Source: DATFKA01 sp042095835
GTDB lineage: Bacteria > Bacteroidota > Bacteroidia > Chitinophagales > Saprospiraceae
Direction of reading: 5' to 3'
NCBI GenBank assembly: GCA_042095835.1
Contig: JBELML010000014.1
Coordinates: 16,279 to 80,278, forward strand
Length of the DNA stretch: 64,000 bases
Shown piece by piece: positions 16,126-24,611 of the stretch; position 1 is the stretch's first letter; every line of letters starts with the position of its first letter. The translations under genes and the position numbers were made by a program. The notes beneath the pieces are model-generated. The model had not been told where the DNA came from and did not search any database. It saw nothing but the letters and a program-made list of their open reading frames with translations.

Positions 16126-16721
16126 TGTCTCATAGCTTTAGTCATGATTTCTGCAATCCAAGCGGGTGCCAATGCAATGTCATGCTTTAAATCTCGAATA
16201 TTTTCTTTTTTGAGATGTTTCAGTAGAACTTCTTCTTCTTGTTCTGTAAGATTGCCATTACCTATCTCACTCAAGGCCTGGATGACTAATCGACTGATAG
16301 CTCCTTTTAGGGCTAGTTTTTTGGTACTCCCCTTTTTGAACTGAATGGTTGTATTACGAACTTTGAGCGTTCTGGCTTTTCCATCTGTGTAATAAACTAA
16401 TTTTAGCGGAACCTGTGTTGATAAACCTAATGCGTGAAGAGCATAACTACCAGTCGGTAATAATCTTGCTTTGTCTCGTTTCGCTATGGCTTTGGCTAAT
16501 TCTTCTGCGGTAGATAGTACTTCAGAATTCAGCAGCTCACTTAGCCTTGGTTTTACATATATCCCCTGTGCCACTCTATCTACTAGCCCTCTCTTTGTCA
16601 TTCTATGCAAGGTTGTGTAAATAGCAGCTCGAGAACCAATAGATGAAAAATCATCCACAAAGAATAATGTTCCTTCTTTAGCTTTTTTTATTGCTTCTTC
16701 GATTTGATTATCAATACTCAT
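16122..16721 (-). CDS. AbiEi-type antitoxin (DUF6088-like)
   Basis: This 199-residue protein precedes and overlaps the AbiEii-like toxin gene by 4 bp. The N-terminal winged helix (GSRAAIYTTLHRMTKRGLVDRVAQGIYVKP) is the DNA-binding part of AbiEi-like transcriptional regulators. The central region (LPTGSYALHALGLSTQVPLK) matches the DUF6088 pattern, and a helical C-terminus follows. In known AbiE pairs this protein represses the operon and counteracts the toxin without binding it stably. A nested palindrome begins 7 bases upstream of its ATG, the expected operator. Confidence 0.88.
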   Translation of the reverse strand: MSIDNQIEEAIKKAKEGTLFFVDDFSSIGSRAAIYTTLHRMTKRGLVDRVAQGIYVKPRLSELLNSEVLSTAEELAKAIAKRDKARLLPTGSYALHALGLSTQVPLKLVYYTDGKARTLKVRNTTIQFKKGSTKKLALKGAISRLVIQALSEIGNGNLTEQEEEVLLKHLKKENIRDLKHDIALAPAWIAEIMTKAMRQ

Positions 16722-16727
16722 AGGAAC

Positions 16728-16805
16728 AAATGTAAGAAATATATACCTTTTTTGTAAGAAATAGATATGCTATATCTTACAAAAAAATGATTTAATCTTA
16801 CATTT
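16728..16805 (-). promoter_or_regulatory. Nested palindromic operator of the AbiE-like locus
   Basis: Two inverted repeats share one centre near 16767. The outer arms are AAATGTAAGA (16728-16737) and TCTTACATTT (16796-16805). The inner arms are TTTTTTGTAAGA (16748-16759) and TCTTACAAAAAA (16775-16786). All four contain the half-site GTAAGA or its complement TCTTAC. The array starts 7 bases upstream of the antitoxin start, where the promoter should be, so cooperative autorepression by the antitoxin is likely. The rest of the gap, 16806-16998, shows nothing I can name. Confidence 0.72.
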
Positions 16806-16998
16806 TGCTGTATGCCTAACCGAAATTAGAATCCTTTTTCAAAGGTTATTTATGTGAATTAGCCCACCTGATGTATGCACAGGTCTAAGTGACAATAACA
16901 GCAATTAAAATCCAAAATATTCGAGAATAAATGGACTTCAATAATTGCTTGGGTATTATTCTGAATATAATTCTCAAGAGAACGTAATAATACCTTTT

Positions 16999-18354
16999 CT
17001 AATTCCCATAATCCTTAAACAACTGTACCAGGTTCCAGACATCTTCAAAGCTGTTGTAGATTGGGGCAGGCGCAATTCGGATCACACCACTGGCGTCCTT
17101 GCCAGGCAGGTGGTGCTCGCGCCAATCACAAATCACGCCAGCTTGGGTGATGTAGTCAAAAAGCGCTTTCCCTTCTTTACCAGTGATGAAAGAGAGTTGG
17201 GCACCGCGCTGCTCAGGATCGCGTGGTGTGATGAATTCAAAATGATGCCCTTCCGTAGCCAACGCATCAATCAAGAACTCTAAAAAGCCGGTGAGCTGGA
17301 TACTTTTTTCGCGCAAGCGATCCATTCCTGCCTCGTGGTGCAAATTGTGACTGATCAGCATAGAAGGCATCGCCAAGATCGGCGCATTGCTCAATTGCCA
17401 ACCGTCGGCTCCCTTGGTAGGTATAAAGCCTTTCTCCATCAAAAAACGCCGTTCTTCGTCGTGCCCCCACCAGCCTGCAAACCTGGGAACTTGGTCATCA
17501 AAAGCATGTTTTTCATGAATGAAGCAACCACTCAGGGCTCCTGGTCCTGAATTGATGTATTTGTAGGTACACCATACTGCAAAATCTACGCCCCAGTCGT
17601 GCATTTGTAGTGGTACATTACCAGCGGCATGTGCCAAGTCAAAACCTACCGTCGCTCCATATCGATGGCCGACCTCCGTAATGGTGGGCATATCAAATAA
17701 TTGTCCAGTATAGTAGTTCATTCCACCAAAAAGTACGAGGGCCGTCTCTTGTCCATGTTCTTCAATAGTACGGATGATGTCCTCGGTCTCTAAGGTGAGT
17801 TTGCCAGCTCTTGGCGCTACTTCAATAATGGCTTCATCTGGCTGAAAACCGTGAAATTTGACCTGACTTTCTACCGCGTATTGATCAGAAGGAAAGGCGC
17901 CAGCTTCCATAATAATCTTGAATCGATTGTTGGTCGGCCGATAAAAAGATACCATCATGAGGTGAAGGTTCACGGTGAGTGTGTTCATAATGATCACTTC
18001 AGAGGGTAGGGCACCGATGATATGGGCCGATTGAGGGACCAGCGCTTTATGATATTCGGTCCAGGGTATGCCTCCCGCTTCTGGTGCTGCCGAATCTTGA
18101 GTACTGGAAGGGAAATGCCCTTCTACGCCAAGGGTTTGCCATCTATCAAGCTCTTTCTCTAGAGCTGACCGTACCGCTTTGGGTTGAAGGCCCAGGGAGT
18201 TTCCGCAAAAATAGAGGCAATCTGCTCCTTGATGCTGTGGAAAAAGGAATTCATGGCGAAAGCGACGCAGAGGATCCTGGCGATCCATATATTGAGCAAA
18301 AGCTAAGCTATTTTCAAATGTGGTTGTGGTCATGGTGGAATTTGGTTTTACCAT
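16999..18354 (-). CDS. kynU: Kynureninase
   Basis: This PLP-dependent hydrolase cleaves kynurenine or 3-hydroxykynurenine to (3-hydroxy)anthranilate and alanine. The 451-residue length fits. Motifs seen: YFCGNSLGLQP at 48-58, the PLP phosphate/aspartate region GFDLAHAAGNVPL at 237-249, and WCTYKYINSGPG with the Schiff-base lysine at 265. It probably serves tryptophan degradation or the kynurenine route to NAD; no other pathway genes are in the window. A second ATG 21 bases downstream (MTTTTFENS) may be the real start. Divergent from exonuclease III. Confidence 0.95.
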   Translation of the reverse strand: MVKPNSTMTTTTFENSLAFAQYMDRQDPLRRFRHEFLFPQHQGADCLYFCGNSLGLQPKAVRSALEKELDRWQTLGVEGHFPSSTQDSAAPEAGGIPWTEYHKALVPQSAHIIGALPSEVIIMNTLTVNLHLMMVSFYRPTNNRFKIIMEAGAFPSDQYAVESQVKFHGFQPDEAIIEVAPRAGKLTLETEDIIRTIEEHGQETALVLFGGMNYYTGQLFDMPTITEVGHRYGATVGFDLAHAAGNVPLQMHDWGVDFAVWCTYKYINSGPGALSGCFIHEKHAFDDQVPRFAGWWGHDEERRFLMEKGFIPTKGADGWQLSNAPILAMPSMLISHNLHHEAGMDRLREKSIQLTGFLEFLIDALATEGHHFEFITPRDPEQRGAQLSFITGKEGKALFDYITQAGVICDWREHHLPGKDASGVIRIAPAPIYNSFEDVWNLVQLFKDYGN

Positions 18355-18429
18355 TCGGCGACTACAACAAAAGTAGTACTTTTATGTTTTTTAAAACGCC
18401 AAGACAACAAACGTATAAGATACATTATT

Positions 18430-19200
18430 ATGTCAAAAACAATCGTCTCCTATAATGTAAATGGTATCCGTGCCGCTATTAAGAAAGGCTTGGATGAATG
18501 GGTTGCCTCCCTACCGATCGATATCCTCTGCATCCAAGAAACAAAAGCTCGTCCCGAGCAGGTGGATGCTACAGTGTTCGAAGAAATGGGTTACCATCAT
18601 CATTGGCACTCGGCCGAAAAAAAAGGATACAGTGGTGTAGCAACTTTTAGTAAAGAAGCCCCAAGTTTGGTTGTAGAGGGCTGCGGCATTGAAAAATATG
18701 ATAAAGAAGGACGTATCCTCAGGACCGATTTTGGCGATTGGACACTCCTCAATATCTATTTTCCCTCAGGTACTTCAGGAGATGAAAGGCAGGCTGTAAA
18801 AATGGATTTCCTAGCAGACATGCACCAATGGATCAACGAGCTTCGCAAAGAGCGCCCAAAGATGGTTATACTTGGCGACTACAATATTGCACATACAGAA
18901 ATGGATATCCACAATCCTAAGAGCAACAAAAAAACTTCCGGCTTTCTTCCAGAAGAAAGAGAATGGATGAGTCAGTGGTTTGCCGATGGCTACACTGATG
19001 CTTTTCGTTTTCTCCATCCGGAAAAGGTAGAATATAGTTGGTGGAGCTATCGCGCAGGAGCTCGAGCAAAAAATAAAGGTTGGCGGATCGATTATCAATC
19101 GGTCACCGATCCGCTTAAAGATAAATTGATCAATGCCTATCAGGCGAACGATGCAGTACATTCTGATCATTGCCCCGTTTTGATAGAGATCGATATTTGA
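18430..19200 (+). CDS. xth: Exodeoxyribonuclease III / AP endonuclease
   Basis: This 256-residue Mg-dependent enzyme of the EEP fold cuts abasic sites in base-excision repair. The sequence shows the family signatures in order: SYNVNGIRAAIKKGL, ILCIQETKA (catalytic Glu), GYSGVATFSK, NIYFPSG, LGDYNIAHTEMDI, WWSYRAGARAKNKGWRIDY, and the final SDHCP catalytic Asp-His. Length and motif spacing are standard. It is divergent from kynU with a 75-bp spacer and monocistronic. Confidence 0.96.
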   Translation: MSKTIVSYNVNGIRAAIKKGLDEWVASLPIDILCIQETKARPEQVDATVFEEMGYHHHWHSAEKKGYSGVATFSKEAPSLVVEGCGIEKYDKEGRILRTDFGDWTLLNIYFPSGTSGDERQAVKMDFLADMHQWINELRKERPKMVILGDYNIAHTEMDIHNPKSNKKTSGFLPEEREWMSQWFADGYTDAFRFLHPEKVEYSWWSYRAGARAKNKGWRIDYQSVTDPLKDKLINAYQANDAVHSDHCPVLIEIDI

Positions 19201-19231
19201 TAGAGTTGGATGCTCTTTTTATGTGTTATAT

Positions 19232-19366
19232 CAGGGGAACAAGTGCCAAGTGCCAAGTGTCATGTGCTATGTTAATGAGACCATTTCGGTGCACAGCAAC
19301 GGAATCTGGTCGAATTCATCCAGGCTGAGTGCAACGAACGTCGGGATACCAGGGGAACAAGCGCCA
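19232..19366 (+). repeat. Pair of short direct repeats, CAGGGGAACAAGYGCCA
   Basis: CAGGGGAACAAGTGCCA at 19232-19248 recurs as CAGGGGAACAAGCGCCA at 19350-19366, 118 bp apart. Between them is a short local duplication (AAGTGCC twice) and no open frame of note. Nothing else is supported in this 227-bp gap between xth and the GNAT gene. Confidence 0.5.
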
Positions 19367-19427
19367 TATCCATATTAGCTTCCACTTGACACATTTTACT
19401 TGACATTTACATTACAAGACTACACCA

Positions 19428-19850
19428 TTGATCAGAACCGGAACCATAGCAGAAGTCGTGGCGCTTTCCCAGGCGATACCTGAGTTTATCGATCCGCACG
19501 GAGCGGAGGTATATCGTGAACGGTTGCTTTCTGTGCCGCATCTCATTTTAGTGGCAGAGCAAGATGACAAACCTGTAGGTTTCAAAGTGGGTTATGAGCG
19601 AGAAGGAGCGTTTTACTCTTGGATGGGCGGAGTACTGCCAGGCTATCGACGCTTAGGAATAGCCCAAAAATTGGCTAAAAACCAAGAAAACTGGGCAAAA
19701 AGTCAAGGCTATACAACCATTTTGTTCAAAACACGCAACCATCATAAGGGGATGCTTATCTTTGGGCTCCAAAATGGATTTAATATTGTAGGCTTTAAAG
19801 AAAGAGAATCAGTGGAGGTGCATCGGATTCTTTTACGCAAAAGCCTTTAA
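19428..19850 (+). CDS. GNAT-family N-acetyltransferase
   Basis: This 140-residue single-domain acetyltransferase has the acetyl-CoA pyrophosphate-binding segment VLPGYRRLGIAQKLAKNQE, corresponding to motif A (Q/RxxGxG/A). It is preceded by a strand SWMGGV and followed by VGFKERESVEVHRILL as the C-terminal strand. The only start in the right place is a TTG at 19428 (MIRTGTIAEV), which begins at the first GNAT strand. The substrate cannot be inferred. It lies 18 bp before the barrel protein gene and may be co-transcribed with it. Confidence 0.85.
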   Translation: MIRTGTIAEVVALSQAIPEFIDPHGAEVYRERLLSVPHLILVAEQDDKPVGFKVGYEREGAFYSWMGGVLPGYRRLGIAQKLAKNQENWAKSQGYTTILFKTRNHHKGMLIFGLQNGFNIVGFKERESVEVHRILLRKSL

Positions 19851-19868
19851 ACCTAAAAAGTACAGCAC

Positions 19869-20747
19869 ATGAACTTACGTCTCATTATCTTTATATTATT
19901 GCTAGGATTTGGAACGCCTTTAGTGGCACAAACGCTAAGCGGTGGTTTCAAAACTGGACTGAATTTTTCTCGATTCGAGGGAGATCTTATCGAGGGCCCA
20001 TCAGGAGAGCAATACGAATCGTTTAGCTTTTCAACTGGGTTTCACGTTGGCGCCATCATCAACTTGAAATTTACAGATTATTTTGGTTTGCGTGGGGAGA
20101 TTCTTTACTCTCAAAAGGGTAGCGACTATGACTATAATGGACCATCTTATTTGCGCTTGTACGATGCATTGGGTGTCAATAGTATCACACTTGAAGGGAC
20201 ACGTAATACCACGATTAATGTAACCAACTCCTATGTAGATATTCCGATTTTGGCCTATTTGAGGTTTGGAAGAGTAGAGTTTGGTGCAGGTGTTAGTGCA
20301 GGTGTAATGCTAGGATCAAGAGCAACTGGAGAGGTCGCCTTGAGAGAAGCTGTCACACCTATCGGATTAACAGTTGAAGATGTGGTCATTGCTTTTGATG
20401 CCAACTATTTCCAAGATGAGTTTCAGATAACAGATTTCGCAGATGCTATGGAGGTTAGAATCCAAGGAACAAATGTCATTCAACCGGCCACTATTGGAGC
20501 TTACTACGATGCCAATGATAGCAGAGAAAACCTATATAAACGACTTGATTTAGGATTAATTGGTCAAGTAGGGTTTTATTTGAATCAGGGACTTTTCCTA
20601 TCGCTACGTGCCAACTATGGCTTGAGTGATGTAACCAACCAAAGTCAGGATATCGACTTTGAAAGTCTGAATGGCAATAATGTCATACTCAGAGACGACT
20701 TCGATCGCAACCTTTCTCTACAAGCGTCGATTGGATTTAGTTTCTAA
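19869..20747 (+). CDS. PorT-like outer-membrane beta-barrel protein
   Basis: This 292-residue protein starts with a signal peptide (LIIFILLLGFGTPLVAQ) and continues with alternating amphipathic strands typical of the PorT/OMP_b-brl family: GFKTGLNFSRFEG near the start, FGLRGEILYSQKGSDYDY, VDIPILAYLRFG and FSLQ-like final strand LSLQASIGFSF ending in Phe, the usual outer-membrane insertion signal. It is about 25% longer than minimal PorT barrels because of a loop around residues 150-215. It probably is an outer-membrane protein of unknown role. Confidence 0.85.
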   Translation: MNLRLIIFILLLGFGTPLVAQTLSGGFKTGLNFSRFEGDLIEGPSGEQYESFSFSTGFHVGAIINLKFTDYFGLRGEILYSQKGSDYDYNGPSYLRLYDALGVNSITLEGTRNTTINVTNSYVDIPILAYLRFGRVEFGAGVSAGVMLGSRATGEVALREAVTPIGLTVEDVVIAFDANYFQDEFQITDFADAMEVRIQGTNVIQPATIGAYYDANDSRENLYKRLDLGLIGQVGFYLNQGLFLSLRANYGLSDVTNQSQDIDFESLNGNNVILRDDFDRNLSLQASIGFSF

Positions 20748-20765
20748 AGGGTATTCAGAAATAAT

Positions 20766-21470
20766 TTATACTAGGGGTTCATCTTCCTGAACCTCTAGTA
20801 TAAAGCCTTTGCCATGCACATTTAGGATTTGAACATTAGGGTCTCTCTTTAGATATTTTCGAAGCCTGGAAATAAAGACATCCATGCTTTTGCGACTGAA
20901 CTCATCGGTACTGCCCCAAATATCTCGTAAAATTGCTTTCCGCTCTGTCAATTGGCCTTGTTTCTTCACTAATGCCAATAGCAAGGTACTTTCTCTGGTG
21001 CTTAATTGGAAAATGTCTTCTTCTAAAGAAAGCCGTTGTTTATTCGGCTCAAACCTGAATTGACCAATTGGATAGCTCGCTTTGGCCGTTGTAGTGGGCT
21101 TTAGTGTTCTTTTCAGGATCACCTGGATTTTTACTAATAATAACTCCTCATCAATAGGTTTGGTGATATAATCATCACATCCTAGCTGATATCCTTTTAG
21201 TTTATCTACTTTCATCCCTCGGGCACTTAAAAATATAAAAGGCAAATCAGGGTAGTCAGCTCGAATTGTAGTGGCTATTTTAAAACCATCCGTATCGGGC
21301 AGCATGATATCTAGGATACATAACTGATAATGATTCTTTTGGATCAATTTCAGACCTTCAGCACCCGTTTTAGCCCAGTCTAGCTGATAAGATTTCAAAG
21401 CGAGGTATTCTTTGAGGATGTATCCGAAACTGAGATCATCTTCTATCAGGAGTAATTGGTTTTGTGGCAT
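20766..21470 (-). CDS. OmpR-family response regulator
   Basis: Residues 1-120 form a receiver domain with acidic pocket IEDD (10-12), phospho-acceptor Asp54 in CILDIMLPDTDG, and the conserved Lys in DDYITKPIDEELL. Residues about 135-230 form an OmpR-type winged helix (FQLSTRESTLLLALVKKQG; KSMDVFISRLRKYLKRDP). It is the partner of the histidine kinase gene 2 bp upstream. The pair resembles RprX/RprY-like systems of Bacteroidota. Direct repeats of an 11-bp period at 22861-22879 may be its binding site. Confidence 0.93.
   Translation of the reverse strand: MPQNQLLLIEDDLSFGYILKEYLALKSYQLDWAKTGAEGLKLIQKNHYQLCILDIMLPDTDGFKIATTIRADYPDLPFIFLSARGMKVDKLKGYQLGCDDYITKPIDEELLLVKIQVILKRTLKPTTTAKASYPIGQFRFEPNKQRLSLEEDIFQLSTRESTLLLALVKKQGQLTERKAILRDIWGSTDEFSRKSMDVFISRLRKYLKRDPNVQILNVHGKGFILEVQEDEPLV
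20769..20800 (-). terminator. Hairpin covering the end of the response-regulator gene
   Basis: TACTAGGGGTTCA (20769-20781) pairs with TGAACCTCTAGTA (20788-20800) with a single G-T mismatch. The stem includes the last codons and sits over the 3' end of the two-component operon. There is no clean T-run, only AT-rich sequence, so it may be a transcript-end stabiliser as much as a terminator. Confidence 0.5.
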
Positions 21471-21472
21471 GA

Positions 21473-22807
21473 TTAGATAGGATTGATAGGTAATTCAATA
21501 ATAAAGTTACTTCCCTGTTTAAGGGCGCTCTCTACTTTGATCCGACCTCTGTGTGCTTCGACAATTTGTTGCACATAATTGAGTCCAAGGCCAGAACCCG
21601 AAGCATTCGTGTTTTTAGATCGGTAGAATTTTCTAAAAATTGCGTGCTGTTCATTGGGTGCAATACCAATCCCATTATCCTGAATACAAACTAGAATTTG
21701 ATCCCCATCCTGACGACTTTCGATGCGTATCTTGGGATCATCTGTGGTATATTTAAAAGCATTGTCTATTAGATTGTATAAAACATTCTCCATATGCAAC
21801 TTTTCTAAGTGCAGAATTGAAATATTTTCTTCCAGGTCTAGCTCTACACCGATCGATCGCTGCTCTATTTGCAATTCGAATCGGTTGACGGTATGTTGGA
21901 TTAGGGAGTTGATTGAAATAGCTTCTAAATCGAGATGAAAATTGCCAGATTCAATGATTCCAATTTGTAGAATATTTTCTACTCTATTTTCCATTTTTTT
22001 ACTTTCGTTGCGGATGAGATCGATGATCTTCTGACTTTGCTCTTGCTGCGGAATTAACTGTAGCGTTCGAGTTGCTAATTGAATCGAAGCTAGAGGTGTC
22101 TTAAACTCATGGGTCAGGTTATTGATAAAGTCTACTTTAAATTCATGGAGTCGTTGCTCTGTTTTCCATTGCCGAAATACATAGAAAAAGCTGAGTAGCA
22201 GCAGCAGAGAGAAGAGGATACTCCAAGCAAACATTTGCCTCGCTTTTGTAAATAAAAAACCTGTCCATCTAGGGAAGTAGACATGCAAATACCAAATTCT
22301 TTCTTCCTTGATATTCATGTGCTCAATCATTTCTTGCTGATCATGTTCAATAATAAAACCTACTCGTCTACCTGCACTTGAGATTGTATCTGGATTGACA
22401 AAGTTGATTCTGATAAGGCAAGTCAAGCAGGTCTGATAGTCAGATTTTTGTAATTCCTCCATCGCCAAGCGGGCTTTATCGGGCAGGATAGCTTGCTGCT
22501 GCTGGCTATTGAAAATGCCAAATACAAATGTTTGCGGTAGCCCCTTGCTTTGAAAAGCCTGCATAATCAGGCTATCCATTTGGAGCAGCGTCTGCTGTTG
22601 TAATACCTGATTGGAGTCTAGCTCACTCCAATTGATACCCTGCTCGGTTCGCCATTTTGCCCCGATTTCTTCTAGGGTGGTATTCACGATGGTCATCATT
22701 TCTTGTTCCTTTTGATGGATCGCTTCTCGTAACCAAATATATTGTAGGATACTGAGACCAAGCATCGCAAAGGCAGTAATGATCAATATCCATTTTGACT
22801 TATCCAT
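21473..22807 (-). CDS. Sensor histidine kinase
   Basis: This 444-residue membrane kinase has an N-terminal helix (WILIITAFAMLGLSILQYIWL), a periplasmic domain of about 160 residues, and a second helix (WSILFSLLLLLSFFYVF, about 195-211). A dimerisation/phosphoacceptor domain follows, with His233 in NNLTHEFKTPLASIQ, then an HATPase domain with N box (LIDNAFKYT), G1 (DNGIGI) and G2 (GSGLGLNYV). It lies directly before the response regulator on one message. The periplasmic domain has a CLTC pair, but I cannot name its signal. Confidence 0.93.
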   Translation of the reverse strand: MDKSKWILIITAFAMLGLSILQYIWLREAIHQKEQEMMTIVNTTLEEIGAKWRTEQGINWSELDSNQVLQQQTLLQMDSLIMQAFQSKGLPQTFVFGIFNSQQQQAILPDKARLAMEELQKSDYQTCLTCLIRINFVNPDTISSAGRRVGFIIEHDQQEMIEHMNIKEERIWYLHVYFPRWTGFLFTKARQMFAWSILFSLLLLLSFFYVFRQWKTEQRLHEFKVDFINNLTHEFKTPLASIQLATRTLQLIPQQEQSQKIIDLIRNESKKMENRVENILQIGIIESGNFHLDLEAISINSLIQHTVNRFELQIEQRSIGVELDLEENISILHLEKLHMENVLYNLIDNAFKYTTDDPKIRIESRQDGDQILVCIQDNGIGIAPNEQHAIFRKFYRSKNTNASGSGLGLNYVQQIVEAHRGRIKVESALKQGSNFIIELPINPI

Positions 22808-22860
22808 AGGTCTATATTCTTAAGCCCAATATAAATCATTCACTGAGCTAGAGGGCTAGA

Positions 22861-22948
22861 ATTAAGTTTTCATTAAGTTATTTAGTTTTTCGTTTAATCT
22901 ATTTCATTTTTCCTTGGTGGAATAAAGGCTAGACACCCTCTAGATTTG
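22861..22948 (+). promoter_or_regulatory. Promoter -7 element and possible response-regulator site
   Basis: TAGATTTG at 22941-22948 matches the Bacteroidota -7 consensus TAnnTTTG exactly, 25 bases before the ATG of the DUF6624-like gene; no well-spaced -33 TTTG is present. Upstream, ATTAAGTT occurs at 22861-22868 and again at 22872-22879, an 11-bp period like the direct repeats bound by OmpR-family regulators, with a further related GTTTTTCG just after. The site lies between the kinase gene and the divergent secreted protein gene, so it could control both. Confidence 0.45.
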
Positions 22949-22973
22949 TAATCGTAATCAAAACACATCAATC

Positions 22974-23705
22974 ATGTTTACCACTATCATTTCTAAATGT
23001 CTACCATTCTATTACCTACTTTTTTTATCCTTTTTTTGGACAGCGAATAGCCTGATAGCACAGCCACTAAGCGAGGAAGATAAAGCCCTACTTCAAGAAA
23101 AAATTGAAACTATTGCTGCCTCAGATCAACGCTATCGAACACCACTCTCGGTTGGCACGCTGAATGATTCTATCCTGCAAGTTGATAAAGAAAAAAGTAA
23201 AACCCTTTCTATCCAAGAATACATGGCCTTTAGACAAACCTTGGATTTAAAATTGCCAAAGGAAGTGAGGGATTCTTTGTGGCAGCTACAGCGCGCCTTG
23301 GACCGACAAAACTTGGAAGCCTTTAAGGAAATCGTCGCTCAATATGGCTACCCTTCAAAGGAGCGGTTAGGTACGAAATCAGATCGCTTGTTTACGCTTT
23401 TATTACATCCGCCCTATGACAAAGAAGAGATTCCTGGGTTTATGGAAGAAATGTCCGCTTTCCTATTACCCGAGGTAGAAGCAGGTCGAATGCCCGCTAA
23501 GTTATATGCTCTATTTTATGATAATATGCTTGGTAAGATTCTGCGTAAGCCACAATTGTACGGCACCAATCAACAGTTCGATCCCCAAACAAATACAGTT
23601 TTACCTCCAGGAATTATCGATATTGAAGAGACCAATCGTGCTAGAGTATCTATTGGTTTGCCCGTTTTGGAAGAAGGTGCGTATAGAATCATAACACCAG
23701 AATAG
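22974..23705 (+). CDS. DUF6624-like secreted protein
   Basis: This 243-residue protein has an N-terminal signal segment (YYLLFLSFFWTANSLIAQP). The body follows the DUF6624 pattern I recall: an N-terminal helix with ASDQRYRTP, a central FKEIVAQYGYPSKERLGTKS, a paired-helix region with MPAKLYALFYDNMLGKILRK, and the signature PQLYGTNQQ followed by IDIEETNRARVSIGLP. Function of the family is unknown. It is divergent from the two-component operon and has a good -7 element, so it is a candidate target of that system. Confidence 0.72.
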   Translation: MFTTIISKCLPFYYLLFLSFFWTANSLIAQPLSEEDKALLQEKIETIAASDQRYRTPLSVGTLNDSILQVDKEKSKTLSIQEYMAFRQTLDLKLPKEVRDSLWQLQRALDRQNLEAFKEIVAQYGYPSKERLGTKSDRLFTLLLHPPYDKEEIPGFMEEMSAFLLPEVEAGRMPAKLYALFYDNMLGKILRKPQLYGTNQQFDPQTNTVLPPGIIDIEETNRARVSIGLPVLEEGAYRIITPE

Positions 23706-23755
23706 CTTAAGCAATAATAAAAGAGTCATTTAGGAACAATGCCTGGATGACTCTT

Positions 23756-23919
23756 GAAGTTGTGTAAGGTTTTCTGTTGCTGGCGAGAAAACAGTATTTT
23801 GAGGCTAATCGAGGCAAAAAACGCAATCTATGCATCGCATAGATGAGGCTTTTTAACGAAGAGTAGCCTTAAAAGATGTTTTTGATAGCCCAACAAGGAA
23901 ACTTTAAACAGCTTCTTTT
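23756..23919 (+). repeat. Long-hairpin intergenic repeat, copy A2 (164 bp)
   Basis: This is the second copy of the element at 7120-7294, in the same orientation. The long-stem arms are TTTTGAGGCTA and TAGCCTTAAAA, differing from copy A1 by one base that still allows a G-U pair. The central stem is CTATGC/GCATAG, and here the sequence runs on into GAGGCTTTTTAACG, the motif shared with repeats at 7585, 40789 and 63752. Just before it, AAGAGTCAT/ATGACTCTT (23721-23755) forms a further hairpin after the DUF6624-like gene. The rest of the gap, 23920-24049, is featureless. Confidence 0.8.
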
Positions 23920-24049
23920 ATAAAAAAAATCGATTCAACTATTCTACTATAATTATAACAAGAATTCACTTGGTCGCAGGCCTCCTACGTCACAGGTGTA
24001 AAGAGGCCCATTAGGTTTGGTTAGAGCTGAATAGTTTTAAGACAATACG

Positions 24050-24502
24050 TTATGCTTTACTGGAGAGTATTTGCTCTGATGTAATCGTCTCATCATTCAA
24101 GCTTTTGATGATATCAAAAGTGGTGACAATACCTACCAAATCTCCCTGGTCGATAATCGGAATAGCATGGAAGCGATTAGTCATGAAGACTTCTAGCGCT
24201 ACATTGATCCTTTCATCTGAAGCTAATTTGGCAAGCCCCGTGGTCATAATATCCTCGGCACTATAAGCTCTCAATCTGGCGTAATTGATGAAGCGATCCT
24301 CTTCATTTTTACTAAATCCTCTGAGGAAGTAGTTGAAGTCAGATTTACTGATGATACCTACGAGTTCTTTAAAGCGTACGACAGGGATATGATGGATGTT
24401 ATTGTTGTCAAAGACTTCTTTCACCTGAGTAAGCTTGTCTGCTGGATTGACCGTGATCAAGTCAGTGGTCATTATGTTTTTAATTGGTGCTAAAACATTC
24501 AT
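24050..24502 (-). CDS. Two-CBS-domain protein
   Basis: This 150-residue cytoplasmic protein is made of two CBS motifs: ITVNPADKLTQVKEVFDNNNIHHIPVV then LVGIISKSDF, and ASDERINVALEVFMTNRFHAIPII then LVGIVTTFDIIKSL. An insertion between them carries YARLRAYSAEDIMTTG. Stand-alone CBS pairs usually bind adenine nucleotides and regulate a partner. No obvious partner is adjacent; the next genes encode a nucleoside hydrolase and an SLC12-type transporter in the same direction. Confidence 0.9.
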   Translation of the reverse strand: MNVLAPIKNIMTTDLITVNPADKLTQVKEVFDNNNIHHIPVVRFKELVGIISKSDFNYFLRGFSKNEEDRFINYARLRAYSAEDIMTTGLAKLASDERINVALEVFMTNRFHAIPIIDQGDLVGIVTTFDIIKSLNDETITSEQILSSKA

Positions 24503-24611
24503 TGTTGCTTGCTTTTGTTCATTTCAAAGATCGAAATTACAAGCCCAGCATTTATTGAAATTCGTCAATCTAAAAAGGTGATAAATGTCATCTTTAATTC
24601 GAAGGACTCGC

